NCBI RefSeq assembly: GCF_003390935.1
Contig: NZ_QNQZ01000005.1
Span: forward strand, 186,001-250,000
Direction: 5' to 3'
Length of the DNA stretch: 64,000 nucleotides
Origin: Lewinella sp. IMCC34191
GTDB lineage: Bacteria > Bacteroidota > Bacteroidia > Chitinophagales > Saprospiraceae
Shown here piece by piece: positions 26,621 to 34,863 of the stretch. Made by a program: the position numbers and the translations under genes. The notes under the pieces are model-generated. The model was not told where the DNA came from, made no database searches, and saw only the letters and a program-made list of their open reading frames with translations. How positions within the stretch are numbered: position 1 is the first letter of the stretch; the number at the start of each line of letters is the position of its first letter.

Positions 26621-27724
26621 TTATTCCAGGGTAACCGTTCGCCCGCTGGCCGCGCTCCGCCGCGCCGCGTCGAGGATGTCGACCACGGTCAAGTTATTTT
26701 CGAGGGCGGACAGGTCCGTCGGGGCTACCGTAATGTGGCCCCGGATAACGGCTACGAAGTAAGCGAAGGGGTCATCGTAGGGCGCCGGACGGTCTTCCAG
26801 TCTCATCGATTCCTCCGCGTAGCCGTCGTAGCCTTCCGCCATCCGTATCCGCAGGTCGTGACTATTGTCGGCGTATACCGCGCCGGTGAGCCCGTAGATC
26901 TCCAGATCTTTACGCCCCATCGGCCAGTTCCAGCTCGGCTGCAGCAGCGCCACCGCGTCGGGGTAGGTCAGTATGATGATTGCCTCGTCTTCCACCTCCG
27001 GATTATTCTCTGCCTGTAGCTGCTGGGTGACGGCGGTTACGGTGAGTGGGCGCCGCCCGTCCATCAGCCAGGTCATGAGATTGGCGCCGTAGCAACCGAA
27101 GTCAGTGAGCGCGCCCGCACCATTCAGTTCGGGGTCGGTCAGCCATTCCAGGAATTCCGAGTCCACGCCGATCTTCTTCGGGCCGCGGTGGCCGTCGCGC
27201 GCAATCACTTTCCTGATGTCGCCGACGCGGTTCTCCTCCTTTACCAGTTCGTAGGCCTTATGGTTAGTGGGGTACCAGGTCGTTTCGTAGTTGGTCAGCA
27301 GGTGAATCCCGTGCTCGCGGGCGAGTGCTGCCATGCGGTGGGCGTGATCGGCGTTTACGGCCAGGGGCTTTTCGACCATGACGTGTATCCCCCGCGGAGC
27401 GCAGTATTCCACGATGGTCAGGTGATCGTAGATGTTCCCGAAGGCGGCCACGGCTAGGGGCTGACGGGCCGCTACCATCGCCTCCAGCGTCGGATATACC
27501 AGCTCGGGGTCAAAATCGTATTGGTCTCGATAACGCTCCACGAGAGTATCGTTGTCCTCCACGATACCGACGATCTCGATGTCGCCCCTGTCCTCGCTGT
27601 TGAAGATGCCGTGTACGTGGGAGTGCGTAAGCCCGACTACTCCTACGGCTAGCGGATCGGACTGGCTGCGCAGTGGTAAGGCGGCCAAAAAGACTGCGGT
27701 GAAGAGTATCGGATATTGGAGCAT
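26621..27724 (-). CDS. Exported Gfo/Idh/MocA-type oxidoreductase
   Basis: A 367-residue NAD(P)-dependent sugar or inositol dehydrogenase-like protein. After a hydrophobic N-terminal signal (MLQYPILFTAVFLAALPLRSQ) comes the Rossmann beginning LAVGVVGLTHSHVHGIF, then the family motif HVMVEKPLAVNADHAHRMAALA, where the lysine of EKP is catalytic. The C-terminal domain holds NGAGALTDFGCYGANLMTWLMDG with the usual DxGCH-like position read as DFGCYG. A signal peptide on this enzyme type is uncommon and suggests periplasmic work with bound cofactor. I prefer the ATG at 27724 to the frame start at 27775. Substrate unknown. Confidence 0.82.
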   Translation of the reverse strand: MLQYPILFTAVFLAALPLRSQSDPLAVGVVGLTHSHVHGIFNSEDRGDIEIVGIVEDNDTLVERYRDQYDFDPELVYPTLEAMVAARQPLAVAAFGNIYDHLTIVEYCAPRGIHVMVEKPLAVNADHAHRMAALAREHGIHLLTNYETTWYPTNHKAYELVKEENRVGDIRKVIARDGHRGPKKIGVDSEFLEWLTDPELNGAGALTDFGCYGANLMTWLMDGRRPLTVTAVTQQLQAENNPEVEDEAIIILTYPDAVALLQPSWNWPMGRKDLEIYGLTGAVYADNSHDLRIRMAEGYDGYAEESMRLEDRPAPYDDPFAYFVAVIRGHITVAPTDLSALENNLTVVDILDAARRSAASGRTVTLE

Positions 27725-27800
27725 GGCAACGGATGACTTAGCAAGGGAAGATAGGATTTGAGACTGTACATCCAACTGTGTCTACAACTGTTTTTGATGA

Positions 27801-27947
27801 ATGAGTACCTCTTCTAACCCCTCGCGCAAGTTTGCGGACTTCGAGGCGGACCTGATTCAGGGTCTGATGAACAAACAACCACTGGCCGGTCCCGATGGAC
27901 TGCTCAATGGCTTATTCACAACGCCAGGAGGACATACTTCTCGATGA
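27801..27947 (+). pseudogene. N-terminal remnant of an IS256-type transposase
   Basis: An open frame of 48 codons reads MSTSSNPSRKFADFEADLI and continues to a QGLMNKQPLAGPDGLLNGLF segment. This resembles the start of IS256-family transposases, where a short leader precedes a G-x-PL-x-G-x-DGLL-x-x-L block. The frame then breaks at TTCGATGA... with a stop at 27945, and the DDE catalytic part is missing. No terminal inverted repeats were found. It is best read as a decayed insertion sequence end. Confidence 0.5.
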
Positions 27948-27974
27948 AAATCACCAAAAAGCGGGGTGCCCTTT

Positions 27975-28466
27975 CTATCGATCTTTAACGCCTGCTCTGC
28001 CAATAAACCTTCCCTCGCCCCTTAACCACGTCACCGCCCGCGCAACGTTACGGGTTAAGCTTGCCTCCGTCTTCAGATTAGTGAGGTAGCGGATCACCTG
28101 CTGCTGCAGGGAGGGGGGAAGGCCTTCGAATGCTTCCCGGGCCTCCGCATCCGCCGCCAGGGCGCCCGCGAGCGCGGGGTGCAGGGGCAGGCTACGGTTG
28201 CGGGGATCGTAGGCAATGCTTACTTCGACCGGCTCCCCTACCCGCCGCGGAGAATCGGGCAACATCGTGGTATTGACGTACAAGCGCCAGGCTCCGGCGT
28301 ACCGCACAAGGGTCTGCGTATAGGCCACCCCGTTGAGAGTTCCGTGCACCGGGATGGGCCCTTTATCGCGATCGGCCGCCCGGAACAGTTCGGTCAGAAT
28401 CGATTCCGGTACGGAGACAAATGGATTGATGCCGATGATCTCCAGTGAAGCCTCAAACGGGTGCAT
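27975..28466 (-). CDS. DUF1905/YdeI-like protein
   Basis: A 163-residue protein combining a DUF1905 barrel (IIGINPFVSVPESILTELF, then IPVHGTLNGVAYTQTLVRYAGAWRLYVNTTM) with a C-terminal OmdA/YdeI helix pair (LPPSLQQQVIRYLTNLKTEASLTRNVARAVTWL). Proteins of this kind are called bacteriocin-protection or OmpD-associated because of a Salmonella study, but the biochemical role is not established. A second YdeI-like gene of a different subtype lies at 36547. Confidence 0.8.
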   Translation of the reverse strand: MHPFEASLEIIGINPFVSVPESILTELFRAADRDKGPIPVHGTLNGVAYTQTLVRYAGAWRLYVNTTMLPDSPRRVGEPVEVSIAYDPRNRSLPLHPALAGALAADAEAREAFEGLPPSLQQQVIRYLTNLKTEASLTRNVARAVTWLRGEGRFIGRAGVKDR

Positions 28467-28530
28467 ACGTAATGAACTTAGTGGGCCGGCTAACCCGTCT
28501 GATGCCTGCGGCCTGGTAAAAGGGCTTTTA

Positions 28531-28545
28531 CCTGCGCTCCGCCGC
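28531..28545 (+). repeat. Dispersed GC-rich repeat copy
   Basis: CCTGCGCTCCGCCGC just after the 3' end of the GH43 gene (whose stop is at 28548-28550 on the other strand). Confidence 0.8.
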
Positions 28546-28547
28546 CA

Positions 28548-29552
28548 TCAGTCTTCCTCCGCCTGCCGGAAATCCGGGAATCCGCTGGCCGTCCAGCGGA
28601 TGACGCGGGCGCGGGTGGCGCGGTCGGGGTTTTTTAATTCGGCACCTTCGATCTCTTTGTAGTCGCGGGCGTGGTAGATCATCACGGTGTTGCCGTCCGC
28701 ATCGGTGGTGAAGGAGTTGTGCCCGGGGCCGTAGCGATCCACCTCCTCATTGGAAGAAAAAACCGGGCCGGGTGATTTGTGCCATTCGGTCGTATCCAGC
28801 AGGTCGGCGTCCTCGTCGATCCAGAGCAGGCCCACGGCGTAGTGGTCGTTGGTAGCGCTGGCGGAGTAGGTGACGAAGATTCGATCGTCGCGCTTGATCA
28901 CGGCGGGCCCCTCGTTGACGTTGTACTTGATGCGCTCCCAGCTGTATTCGGGTTGGGTGATGACCACCTGCGGACCGGTCAGCGTCGTCGGGTCACTCAT
29001 CTCCGAGAGGATAAGGGAGGTTCCGTCGCCATCGCGCTCGGCCCAGATGAGGTAGCGCTTGTCGTGGTGGGTGAAGGTGGTCGCGTCGAGGGCGAAATCG
29101 TCCCGCTCGCTGGTGATCTGTCCTTCTTCGGTCCACTCGCCGGTCATGGGGTCGTCGGATTCGTTCGACAGCACCCACATACGGATCTTCCAGATGTCCT
29201 CGGCCTCCGCGGCAGCGAAGTAGATGTACCAAATTCCATCGATACGGTGGAGTTCCGGTGCCCAGATGTGGTGGCCCATCACTCCGCTGTAGTGCTTTTC
29301 CCAGAGCGTCTTTTCCTTGGCCTCTTTAAGTTCATTAATGCTTTTCGCGCTGCTAATTACGATCTTGTCGTAGTCCGGTACCGTAGCAATGAGGTAATAC
29401 GTGCCGTCGTCCGCGCGATAGACCCAGGGATCGGCGCGCTGTTCGGCTAGGGGGTTTTCGAAGGAGGTGGTAGGTATATCCTGCCGGGAACCTTGCGCTG
29501 CACTGGTAGTCTGCAGGGCAAAAAACAAAATCAGGAAACTCAGATATCGCAT
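28548..29552 (-). CDS. Glycoside hydrolase family 43 protein
   Basis: A 334-residue secreted glycosidase with signal peptide (MRYLSFLILFFALQTTSAAQ). The five-bladed propeller landmarks are visible: QRADPWVYRADDGTYYLIAT with the catalytic base Asp, GHHIWAPELHRIDGIWYIYFAA, FALDATTFTHHDKRYLIWAE, NEGPAVIKRDDRIFVTYSAS with the general acid Glu, and YGPGHNSFTTDADGNTVMIYHARD. The pattern is that of GH43 alpha-L-arabinofuranosidase-like enzymes (subfamily 26-like), though the sugar is not certain. No carbohydrate-binding module or sorting domain is attached. No SusCD adjoins it. I start at 29552, where the signal peptide begins. Confidence 0.85.
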   Translation of the reverse strand: MRYLSFLILFFALQTTSAAQGSRQDIPTTSFENPLAEQRADPWVYRADDGTYYLIATVPDYDKIVISSAKSINELKEAKEKTLWEKHYSGVMGHHIWAPELHRIDGIWYIYFAAAEAEDIWKIRMWVLSNESDDPMTGEWTEEGQITSERDDFALDATTFTHHDKRYLIWAERDGDGTSLILSEMSDPTTLTGPQVVITQPEYSWERIKYNVNEGPAVIKRDDRIFVTYSASATNDHYAVGLLWIDEDADLLDTTEWHKSPGPVFSSNEEVDRYGPGHNSFTTDADGNTVMIYHARDYKEIEGAELKNPDRATRARVIRWTASGFPDFRQAEED

Positions 29553-29855
29553 GATCGTAGAGTAGCAAATGGATCGAAGCGACCAATATACGGGCACCCG
29601 GGCAGCCAGCTAAGATTTTAATTGTGTTTATGACAATTATAACGGATCGTCTCCTCCCCGGAGTAAACACGACTCTATGAATATGGCGGCGGAGCGCAGG
29701 TAGAAACTACGCAAAGACCGCCAAACTTTAACTAAAATAATCCAAATTTAAACCGGAATATAAATGAATGACTGGAACATGTTTTCCCAAACATGGGTTT
29801 GAACATAATTATCTAACGTTGGATCGGATTAACATCGATCCCAAACACTAACAAC
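29553..29855. other. AT-rich intergenic gap of about 300 bases
   Basis: Holds one reversed GC-rich repeat (29686-29700) and an AT-rich leader before the small Lys-rich gene at 29856. No ORF, RNA gene or clear promoter box was seen. Confidence 0.6.
29686..29700 (-). repeat. Dispersed GC-rich repeat copy, reversed
   Basis: Reverse complement of CCTGCGCTCCGCCGC, in the divergent gap between GH43 and the small Lys-rich gene. Confidence 0.8.
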
Positions 29856-30008
29856 ATGGCTAAGCAAACTACCGATTCCAAGAAAGCACCTAGCAAACCC
29901 GCCACCGGCGGTAAGGCAGGTGCCAGCGCACCCAAAACCGACAATACGAAGGGCGGCGCTAAGGCGGGCGACAAGAAGAGCAGTGACAAGAAGGGCGGCA
30001 AGAAATAA
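29856..30008 (+). CDS. Small Lys/Gly/Ala-rich basic protein B
   Basis: A 50-residue protein beginning MAKQTTDSKKAPSKPATGG and ending SDKKGGKK. It is a paralogue of the protein at 4535: both are lysine-, glycine- and alanine-rich, share the KKAP opening, a KGGA core and a KK..GKK end, and have no aromatic residues. A real gene is supported by a strong terminator 35 bases downstream and by the shared ACGGTT(T)CCGTCG motif after both stops. Histone-H1-tail-like polyanion binding is inference. Confidence 0.7.
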   Translation: MAKQTTDSKKAPSKPATGGKAGASAPKTDNTKGGAKAGDKKSSDKKGGKK

Positions 30009-30043
30009 CCACCCGGACGGTTTCCGTCGATCTTTTACTACAG

Positions 30044-30075
30044 GCCGGAAGCGAGGATTCGCTTCCGGCTTTTTT
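30044..30075 (+). terminator. Rho-independent terminator after small gene B
   Basis: GCCGGAAGCG-aggatt-CGCTTCCGGC, a perfect 10-base stem, followed by six T. Confidence 0.88.
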
Positions 30076-30107
30076 GTGCATTGCTGTCTGGGAAAGGGCG
30101 GACTCCT

Positions 30108-31679
30108 TTACTCGTGTTCGCCGTTCAAGACCTCCCGTTCCATTTGCACTCCGTTGTTTGCCAGCCACTCCTCAAACCGCCCTTGCATATCCGCGTCGTG
30201 CCGGGTCGTCTGCATGCGGACGCCGGCATAGGGCGTTCCCAGAATCAGGTCGACCTCCTCGTCGATTCGATCCGCGTCCGGATGGTCGATGATGCGCCGA
30301 CGCAGGGCTCCCGAACGGTAACGACTCCCGCTCAAGTCCGCCAGTCGATCCAGGAGCGGCTTCCGCAAATGGCCGGGAAACGTGTAGGTTGTACGAAGGA
30401 GCTGCTTTTTCGGGGCCGAGGTCATACCGGCCGCCTCCACCGAAAAGAGCGGATCGCCAATGGACAGGTCGAAGTGGCTGGCTTGGTCCAGCCGCAGCCG
30501 CCGGGCCAGGATCGTGAGCACCAGCAGCGACCCGGCCGCTGCATAATGACTGATGGCCAGTGTCGTGAGGTCGGCTATCCACCCCCAGGCCGCCGAGCCA
30601 ATCGCCAGGCAGGCGGAGGTCGACATCAGATAGAAGGCCAGCCCGCGCGCGCCAAACCACCGGGGCAGGGCGTATTGCGTACTGGTCATGACGGTGGTAT
30701 AGCCCGTCTGCCAGGCCGCCCCGCAGGCCAGCACCGCCGCTAAGCTGAGGGGTACGGAGGTCGACCAGCCCAGCACCGCCAGACCGGCCGCCATCACGGC
30801 TCCGGCCAGAAAGATCATCCGGTTCGCGTTTAACCGTCGGGTTACGCCGCCCAGCGTTACGCCACCCAGCACGGCACCCGCCCCCACGGCACCGACCATA
30901 TACCCGTAAAGGTCGGCCTCCCCGGACAACCGCTCCCGGGCAACCAGGGGCAGCAGCGCGAATAAGGCACTCGCGGAAAAGAAAAAGCTGACGGCCCGCA
31001 GCGTACTGTCCCGCAGCGCCGGGGAGTGCCGGTAAAAGCGCACCGCATCGCCCATCGCCAACCGCAAGGGAGGCTGACGGCCGTACTCCAGGTTCTCGCG
31101 GTCGTCGCGCCAGAACCAGATGTAGATCCACACCGTCAGAAAGCTGACGGCATCCGCCCAGTACGGCAGATCGAGGGTATAACGGGTGATCAGGTACCCG
31201 CCCAGCACCGGGCCGATCGCCCGGCTTAGATTGAAGGAAATTCCGCCGAGGTTGACCGCCGAACGAAGTAACTCTTTGGGTACGAGTTGGGGGATAATGG
31301 CCGACATCAACGGTCGCGAGAACGCCGCCCCTAAGCCGTTGAAGAAAGTAAACAACAACAGCAGCGGCACCGTAGCCCGATCAGCATACACGATCCAGGC
31401 GAAGACCGCCGTACTGATGATGAGTAGCCCCTGGCTGATGAGCAGGTTCAGCCGCCGGTCGTACACGTCGCCCAGCGCCCCCGCCGGCAGGGCAAAGAAA
31501 AACAACGGAACCATGGTGGCGGTCTGGACCAGGGACACCATCAGTGCGGAGCCGTCCAGCTCCGTCATCAACCAGCTCGACCCCACCGTAAACAGCCACG
31601 TACCGATGTTCGATACGAGCGTCGCCGTGACGAACAGCCACAGGGGCCAGCCGAGCTTGGGTGGGTCCGGTTTTTGCAT
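30108..31679 (-). CDS. MFS_3-family transporter with C-terminal monooxygenase-like domain
   Basis: A 523-residue protein. Residues 1-400 form a twelve-helix MFS exporter of the EntS-like MFS_3 group (LFVTATLVSNIGTWLFTVGSSWLMTEL, with ALGDVYDRR as the A-motif). Residues about 400-515 form a soluble domain (LRTTYTFPGHLRKPLLDRLADL and GVRMQTTRHDADMQGRFEEWL) like the ferredoxin-like tail known on these exporters. EntS relatives export siderophores, but similar proteins with this tail are broad and uncharacterised, so the substrate is open. It lies 30 bases downstream of the SRPBCC gene on the same strand. Confidence 0.82.
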   Translation of the reverse strand: MQKPDPPKLGWPLWLFVTATLVSNIGTWLFTVGSSWLMTELDGSALMVSLVQTATMVPLFFFALPAGALGDVYDRRLNLLISQGLLIISTAVFAWIVYADRATVPLLLLFTFFNGLGAAFSRPLMSAIIPQLVPKELLRSAVNLGGISFNLSRAIGPVLGGYLITRYTLDLPYWADAVSFLTVWIYIWFWRDDRENLEYGRQPPLRLAMGDAVRFYRHSPALRDSTLRAVSFFFSASALFALLPLVARERLSGEADLYGYMVGAVGAGAVLGGVTLGGVTRRLNANRMIFLAGAVMAAGLAVLGWSTSVPLSLAAVLACGAAWQTGYTTVMTSTQYALPRWFGARGLAFYLMSTSACLAIGSAAWGWIADLTTLAISHYAAAGSLLVLTILARRLRLDQASHFDLSIGDPLFSVEAAGMTSAPKKQLLRTTYTFPGHLRKPLLDRLADLSGSRYRSGALRRRIIDHPDADRIDEEVDLILGTPYAGVRMQTTRHDADMQGRFEEWLANNGVQMEREVLNGEHE

Positions 31680-31709
31680 CCGTGATAAAGGCGGTCGCCG
31701 GGGGAAAGT

Positions 31710-32183
31710 TTAGCCCAGCAGTTCACGCCAACGTTCGGATTCCGCAACCTGATTGATGATGGCATTCCGGCGGGTCAGCAAATCTTTCATATAGCGTTCC
31801 AGGAACAGCCGGTCGGCTACCCTGCCCAGCCACCCCAACGGCGCGGTGTAGTCGAAGCTATCCGTCATCGTGGTATATCCTTCCTTTTCGTCAAATCGGT
31901 GTTCGTGGCGGAAGCGTTTAAATGCCCCCTCGACCATCTCGTCCACGAAGTAGTTAGGTCGATCGTACCCGGTTATCCGGGCCGTCAGGGTCTGATACAC
32001 CCCGAAATGCCGCGCCCGCCAGGTGACGGATTCACCGGCTTCAATAGGGCCGGAGGTTCGTCCCGCGATGGCCGTCTCGTTCGTTTGCGCGGTGGATACC
32101 TGGTGCAGATCGATACTGCGGGCCAGATCGAAAACGATCGTCCGATCCGCTTGGATCAACGTTTTCACGTGAATGCACGGCAT
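31710..32183 (-). CDS. SRPBCC (START-like) ligand-binding protein
   Basis: A 157-residue protein of the SRPBCC helix-grip fold: HVKTLIQADRTIVFDLARSIDLHQVS at the start, ESVTWRARHFGVYQTLTARITGYDRPNYFVDEMVEGAFKRFRHEH in the middle and a long C-terminal helix. The subtype matches cell-division-inhibitor-like or YndB-like SRPBCC proteins. It would bind a hydrophobic ligand in the cytoplasm; the ligand is unknown. Confidence 0.78.
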   Translation of the reverse strand: MPCIHVKTLIQADRTIVFDLARSIDLHQVSTAQTNETAIAGRTSGPIEAGESVTWRARHFGVYQTLTARITGYDRPNYFVDEMVEGAFKRFRHEHRFDEKEGYTTMTDSFDYTAPLGWLGRVADRLFLERYMKDLLTRRNAIINQVAESERWRELLG

Positions 32184-32207
32184 GCCCGATCGGAGCCTCG
32201 CAGAAAG

Positions 32208-32984
32208 CTATTTGCTATCCTCCGACATCCCCTCCAGTCGCCAGCCACCCGCTTCGAGCAGATAGGCCAGGGTCTGAAGCCCGGGATTATCATCGCCGAT
32301 CGAGCGAGTGGCATCGGCCAGCGAAAAAAGCAGATCCGATACATCCTCCCCGTCGATTTCGGGCGCGCTTAGGGCTTGCTTCAGTGATTCCAGATCGGAA
32401 ACGATCTCGTCCGCTCCGTCCATACCGCGCAGCTCGGCCAGCCAGCCATCGATGTTTTCCGTGGCCGCGCTGACGGGCAACGTGGTGATATCGGCGGCTT
32501 TGCCTTTCGCGGCTTGGAGGGTTTTGTCCAGCAAGCTTTCCCCCTGAAAGGCCGTGCTGGTGAGCTTCTCCCCACCGGCCTGCAGCGCGGAGACCAGCGT
32601 GGATATACCGGGGGTGGATCCGGCCACCTGCCGGGTATCTTCCGCCAGCGAGACGAGGATCATGCCGGCTAGTTGACCATTTACGGGCGACTCGCCCAGG
32701 GCTTCGCTCAGGCTTTCCAGGTTACCGGTCACCTTATCGGCTCCGTCCACGTCCTCGAGCTGCTCCATCCAGGTGTCGATGTTGGACTGTGCCGCGTCGA
32801 TCGGCAGGGCGGTGAGGTCCCCGCCGTTGGATTCGACGGCGGCGTTGGTTGCCTGTAGCGTTCCGGCCGGGTCATCGGCTTCCATGCTTTCCTCGGTCGT
32901 GTCGGTGGTGGATTCGGTTGTGGTATCCGAACTGTCGCAGGCAACCGCTAGGGTAGCCAGCAGGAAGAGGTATAGGTAGCGCAT
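32208..32984 (-). CDS. Lipoprotein with internal tandem duplication
   Basis: A 258-residue lipoprotein (lipobox LAVAC, Cys16) with a Thr/Ser/Glu-rich linker up to residue 45. The rest is two copies of one domain of about 95 residues. Matching blocks are TALPIDAAQSNIDTWMEQL and TTLPVSAATENIDGWLAEL, VDGADKVTGNLESLSEAL and MDGADEIVSDLESLKQAL, and a final LVSALQAGGEKL and LAYLLEAGGWRL. I do not recognise the domain; it looks helical and acidic. The duplication itself is certain. Confidence 0.75.
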   Translation of the reverse strand: MRYLYLFLLATLAVACDSSDTTTESTTDTTEESMEADDPAGTLQATNAAVESNGGDLTALPIDAAQSNIDTWMEQLEDVDGADKVTGNLESLSEALGESPVNGQLAGMILVSLAEDTRQVAGSTPGISTLVSALQAGGEKLTSTAFQGESLLDKTLQAAKGKAADITTLPVSAATENIDGWLAELRGMDGADEIVSDLESLKQALSAPEIDGEDVSDLLFSLADATRSIGDDNPGLQTLAYLLEAGGWRLEGMSEDSK

Positions 32985-33099
32985 CGTGTGTTGTTTTTCT
33001 ACACTTGGAATAGCAAGGGTGAGATTAGGTTCATCTGTGCCCGTCAGCGGTAATTATAGCGGGACCATCCGCGTTACTCCCCCGAATGGCGCCCCCGCC

Positions 33100-33107
33100 T
33101 AACTTTG
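33100..33107 (+). promoter_or_regulatory. TAACTTTG promoter box, 4 bases before a start codon
   Basis: Matches TAnnTTTG and ends 4 bases before the ATG at 33112, which implies a leaderless message. Confidence 0.5.
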
Positions 33108-33111
33108 CCGC

Positions 33112-34119
33112 ATGACTTCCCTGATCGTACAGAGCATCCTGATTTTTCTCCTGGTTGGCCTGGCCCTGTTGCTGGCGGTTTTGCCGCACAACCGCTTCCG
33201 CCAGAATCTTCCGCTCAGTATCGCCCTCCTCCTGATGGCCCTGCATACGCTGACGGACCTGACCGTCGACCGGCCGCTACTGGGCTCGCTACGGTGGCAC
33301 CTGGCATCCGCCCCCCTCATCTTTCTGTACGGTCCGCTGCTGTACCTGTACTGCCGGCGCCACCTGCGGGTACAGGTGGGCTTGTCAAGAGCACACCTCG
33401 CTCCCCTGGTCGCGGCCATCATAGCTTACCTGGTCTTCGGCTTCTCCCACTTACCCTACTTCGGCTGTTTTCTGCTGCAGTACGCCTATTACGCCCGGGC
33501 GGTGCACCGACTGACCGGCGAGAAGCACTTGTCGGCGACCGGACGGGGTTGGCTCCGATTCATTACCTACAGTTTCGGCGGGGTCTGGCTGGCGGCCGTG
33601 GGGGCCACGCTGCTTTCCAACGTCGGACTGGAATTCGCGGCCACCCGGATAGAGCAACTGGCCTTTAGCCTCGGGGTGGCCTTCTTCGCTGGGGTGGTCT
33701 ACTTCGTCGTGGCCCGGCCCGGCCTGTTCATGAACGTACAGGTCGCCATACCGAACCGAACGCGGAGTGCCCATGAGCTCGACCCCGCGAGCATCGCCCG
33801 CATGGAGCAGCTCGACCGGCTGCTGGACGAAAGCGACGGGCTACTGGAAACCGCCCTCGACCGCGAGACACTAGCCGCGCGACTGGGCACCGACCCCCAA
33901 CAACTCTCCGCCGAAGTAAATACCTACTTCAGCGTGAGCCTGCCCGAACTCATCAACCAACGGCGAGTGGCCGCGGCGGAGACCTTACTCCAAACCACGG
34001 ACCGCACCGTCAAGGAAATCTACTACGCCGTGGGATTCAACTCCCGGTCGGTTTTTAATACCAACTTCAAGCGCGTCACCGGCTATACCCCCTCCGCCTA
34101 CCGAAATCGGCATAAATAG
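33112..34119 (+). CDS. Membrane-anchored AraC-type regulator
   Basis: A 335-residue protein. The first 210 residues contain about seven hydrophobic helices (SILIFLLVGLALLLAVLP, LIFLYGPLLYLYC, LAFSLGVAFFAGVVYFVVA), followed by a C-terminal AraC DNA-binding domain: LAARLGTDPQQLSAEVNTYF and the signature VKEIYYAVGFNSRSVFNTNFKRVTGYTPSAYR. Such 7TM-AraC proteins are common in Bacteroidota and sense extracellular or membrane signals. It probably regulates the two genes directly downstream (34177 and 34860), which encode an outer-membrane-type protein and a surface hydrolase. Confidence 0.85.
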   Translation: MTSLIVQSILIFLLVGLALLLAVLPHNRFRQNLPLSIALLLMALHTLTDLTVDRPLLGSLRWHLASAPLIFLYGPLLYLYCRRHLRVQVGLSRAHLAPLVAAIIAYLVFGFSHLPYFGCFLLQYAYYARAVHRLTGEKHLSATGRGWLRFITYSFGGVWLAAVGATLLSNVGLEFAATRIEQLAFSLGVAFFAGVVYFVVARPGLFMNVQVAIPNRTRSAHELDPASIARMEQLDRLLDESDGLLETALDRETLAARLGTDPQQLSAEVNTYFSVSLPELINQRRVAAAETLLQTTDRTVKEIYYAVGFNSRSVFNTNFKRVTGYTPSAYRNRHK

Positions 34120-34176
34120 TGTTCGGATTTCGAAGGTCGAACGGCCCGATCGGGTATACGGCCCACTTTTGGGGCC

Positions 34177-34863
34177 ATGATAAACAGCCATAACACTCCC
34201 CTACCGCTTCGCCCGGCCTGGTGGATCATCCTCCTGATTTGCTGCTGGCCGGTCGTCTCCCGCGCCCAGGTGATCCCCGGCCCCGCCGACGAAAAACACC
34301 AAATCGGACTGGGCTTCGGATTTGATCACGCGCTGCCCGCCGTACACCTTCAGTATAGTCGTCAGCTACCCGGGCGATCCCTCGCCGTGAGCATGCGGCT
34401 CTCGCAGGCCATGTCCCTGCTCGGCTCGGGAAATTTCGGGCTCCGGCTCGGACTGGATAAGTGGTGGCAACCCTCCGATCGGTTCGCCATCGCGGGTGGC
34501 GCCGCCCTCCGGTATACCCGGGCCGATAACCTGACGGGCACCTACCAGGGCCTGGGCTATACCCTCCACCTTAGTCCGCTGCTGCGGGCCGGTGCGTACA
34601 CCGTCGGGCCCCGCTTCGCCTTTACTTCCTACCCGGCCACCCGCATCGTGCACTCCGACTATTCGCAAGAATACCTCTACGCGGATGCCCGGGACGGTTG
34701 GTACGGTACGACCAGCAATCTGCTGCGCTTCGGCGCCGTGCTGTCCCGAACCATAGGCCGCCAGGAAATCACCCTGACCGGCGGCTTCCAGACTTCCGGC
34801 CAATTCGACCGGCTGCTTCCCCCCCTTTATTTCAATTTCCTGTTCAACCTCCGTTTGCCGTGA
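34177..34863 (+). CDS. Putative outer-membrane beta-barrel protein
   Basis: A 228-residue exported protein with signal peptide ending RAQ and alternating strands rich in Gly and aromatic residues (IGLGFGFDHALPAVHLQYS, FGLRLGLDKWW, AGAYTVGPRFAFTSYP), ending NFLFNLRLP. The pattern suggests an eight-stranded barrel. I do not know the family. Its stop overlaps the GTG of the following hydrolase gene by 4 bases, so the two proteins are made together. Confidence 0.65.
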   Translation: MINSHNTPLPLRPAWWIILLICCWPVVSRAQVIPGPADEKHQIGLGFGFDHALPAVHLQYSRQLPGRSLAVSMRLSQAMSLLGSGNFGLRLGLDKWWQPSDRFAIAGGAALRYTRADNLTGTYQGLGYTLHLSPLLRAGAYTVGPRFAFTSYPATRIVHSDYSQEYLYADARDGWYGTTSNLLRFGAVLSRTIGRQEITLTGGFQTSGQFDRLLPPLYFNFLFNLRLP

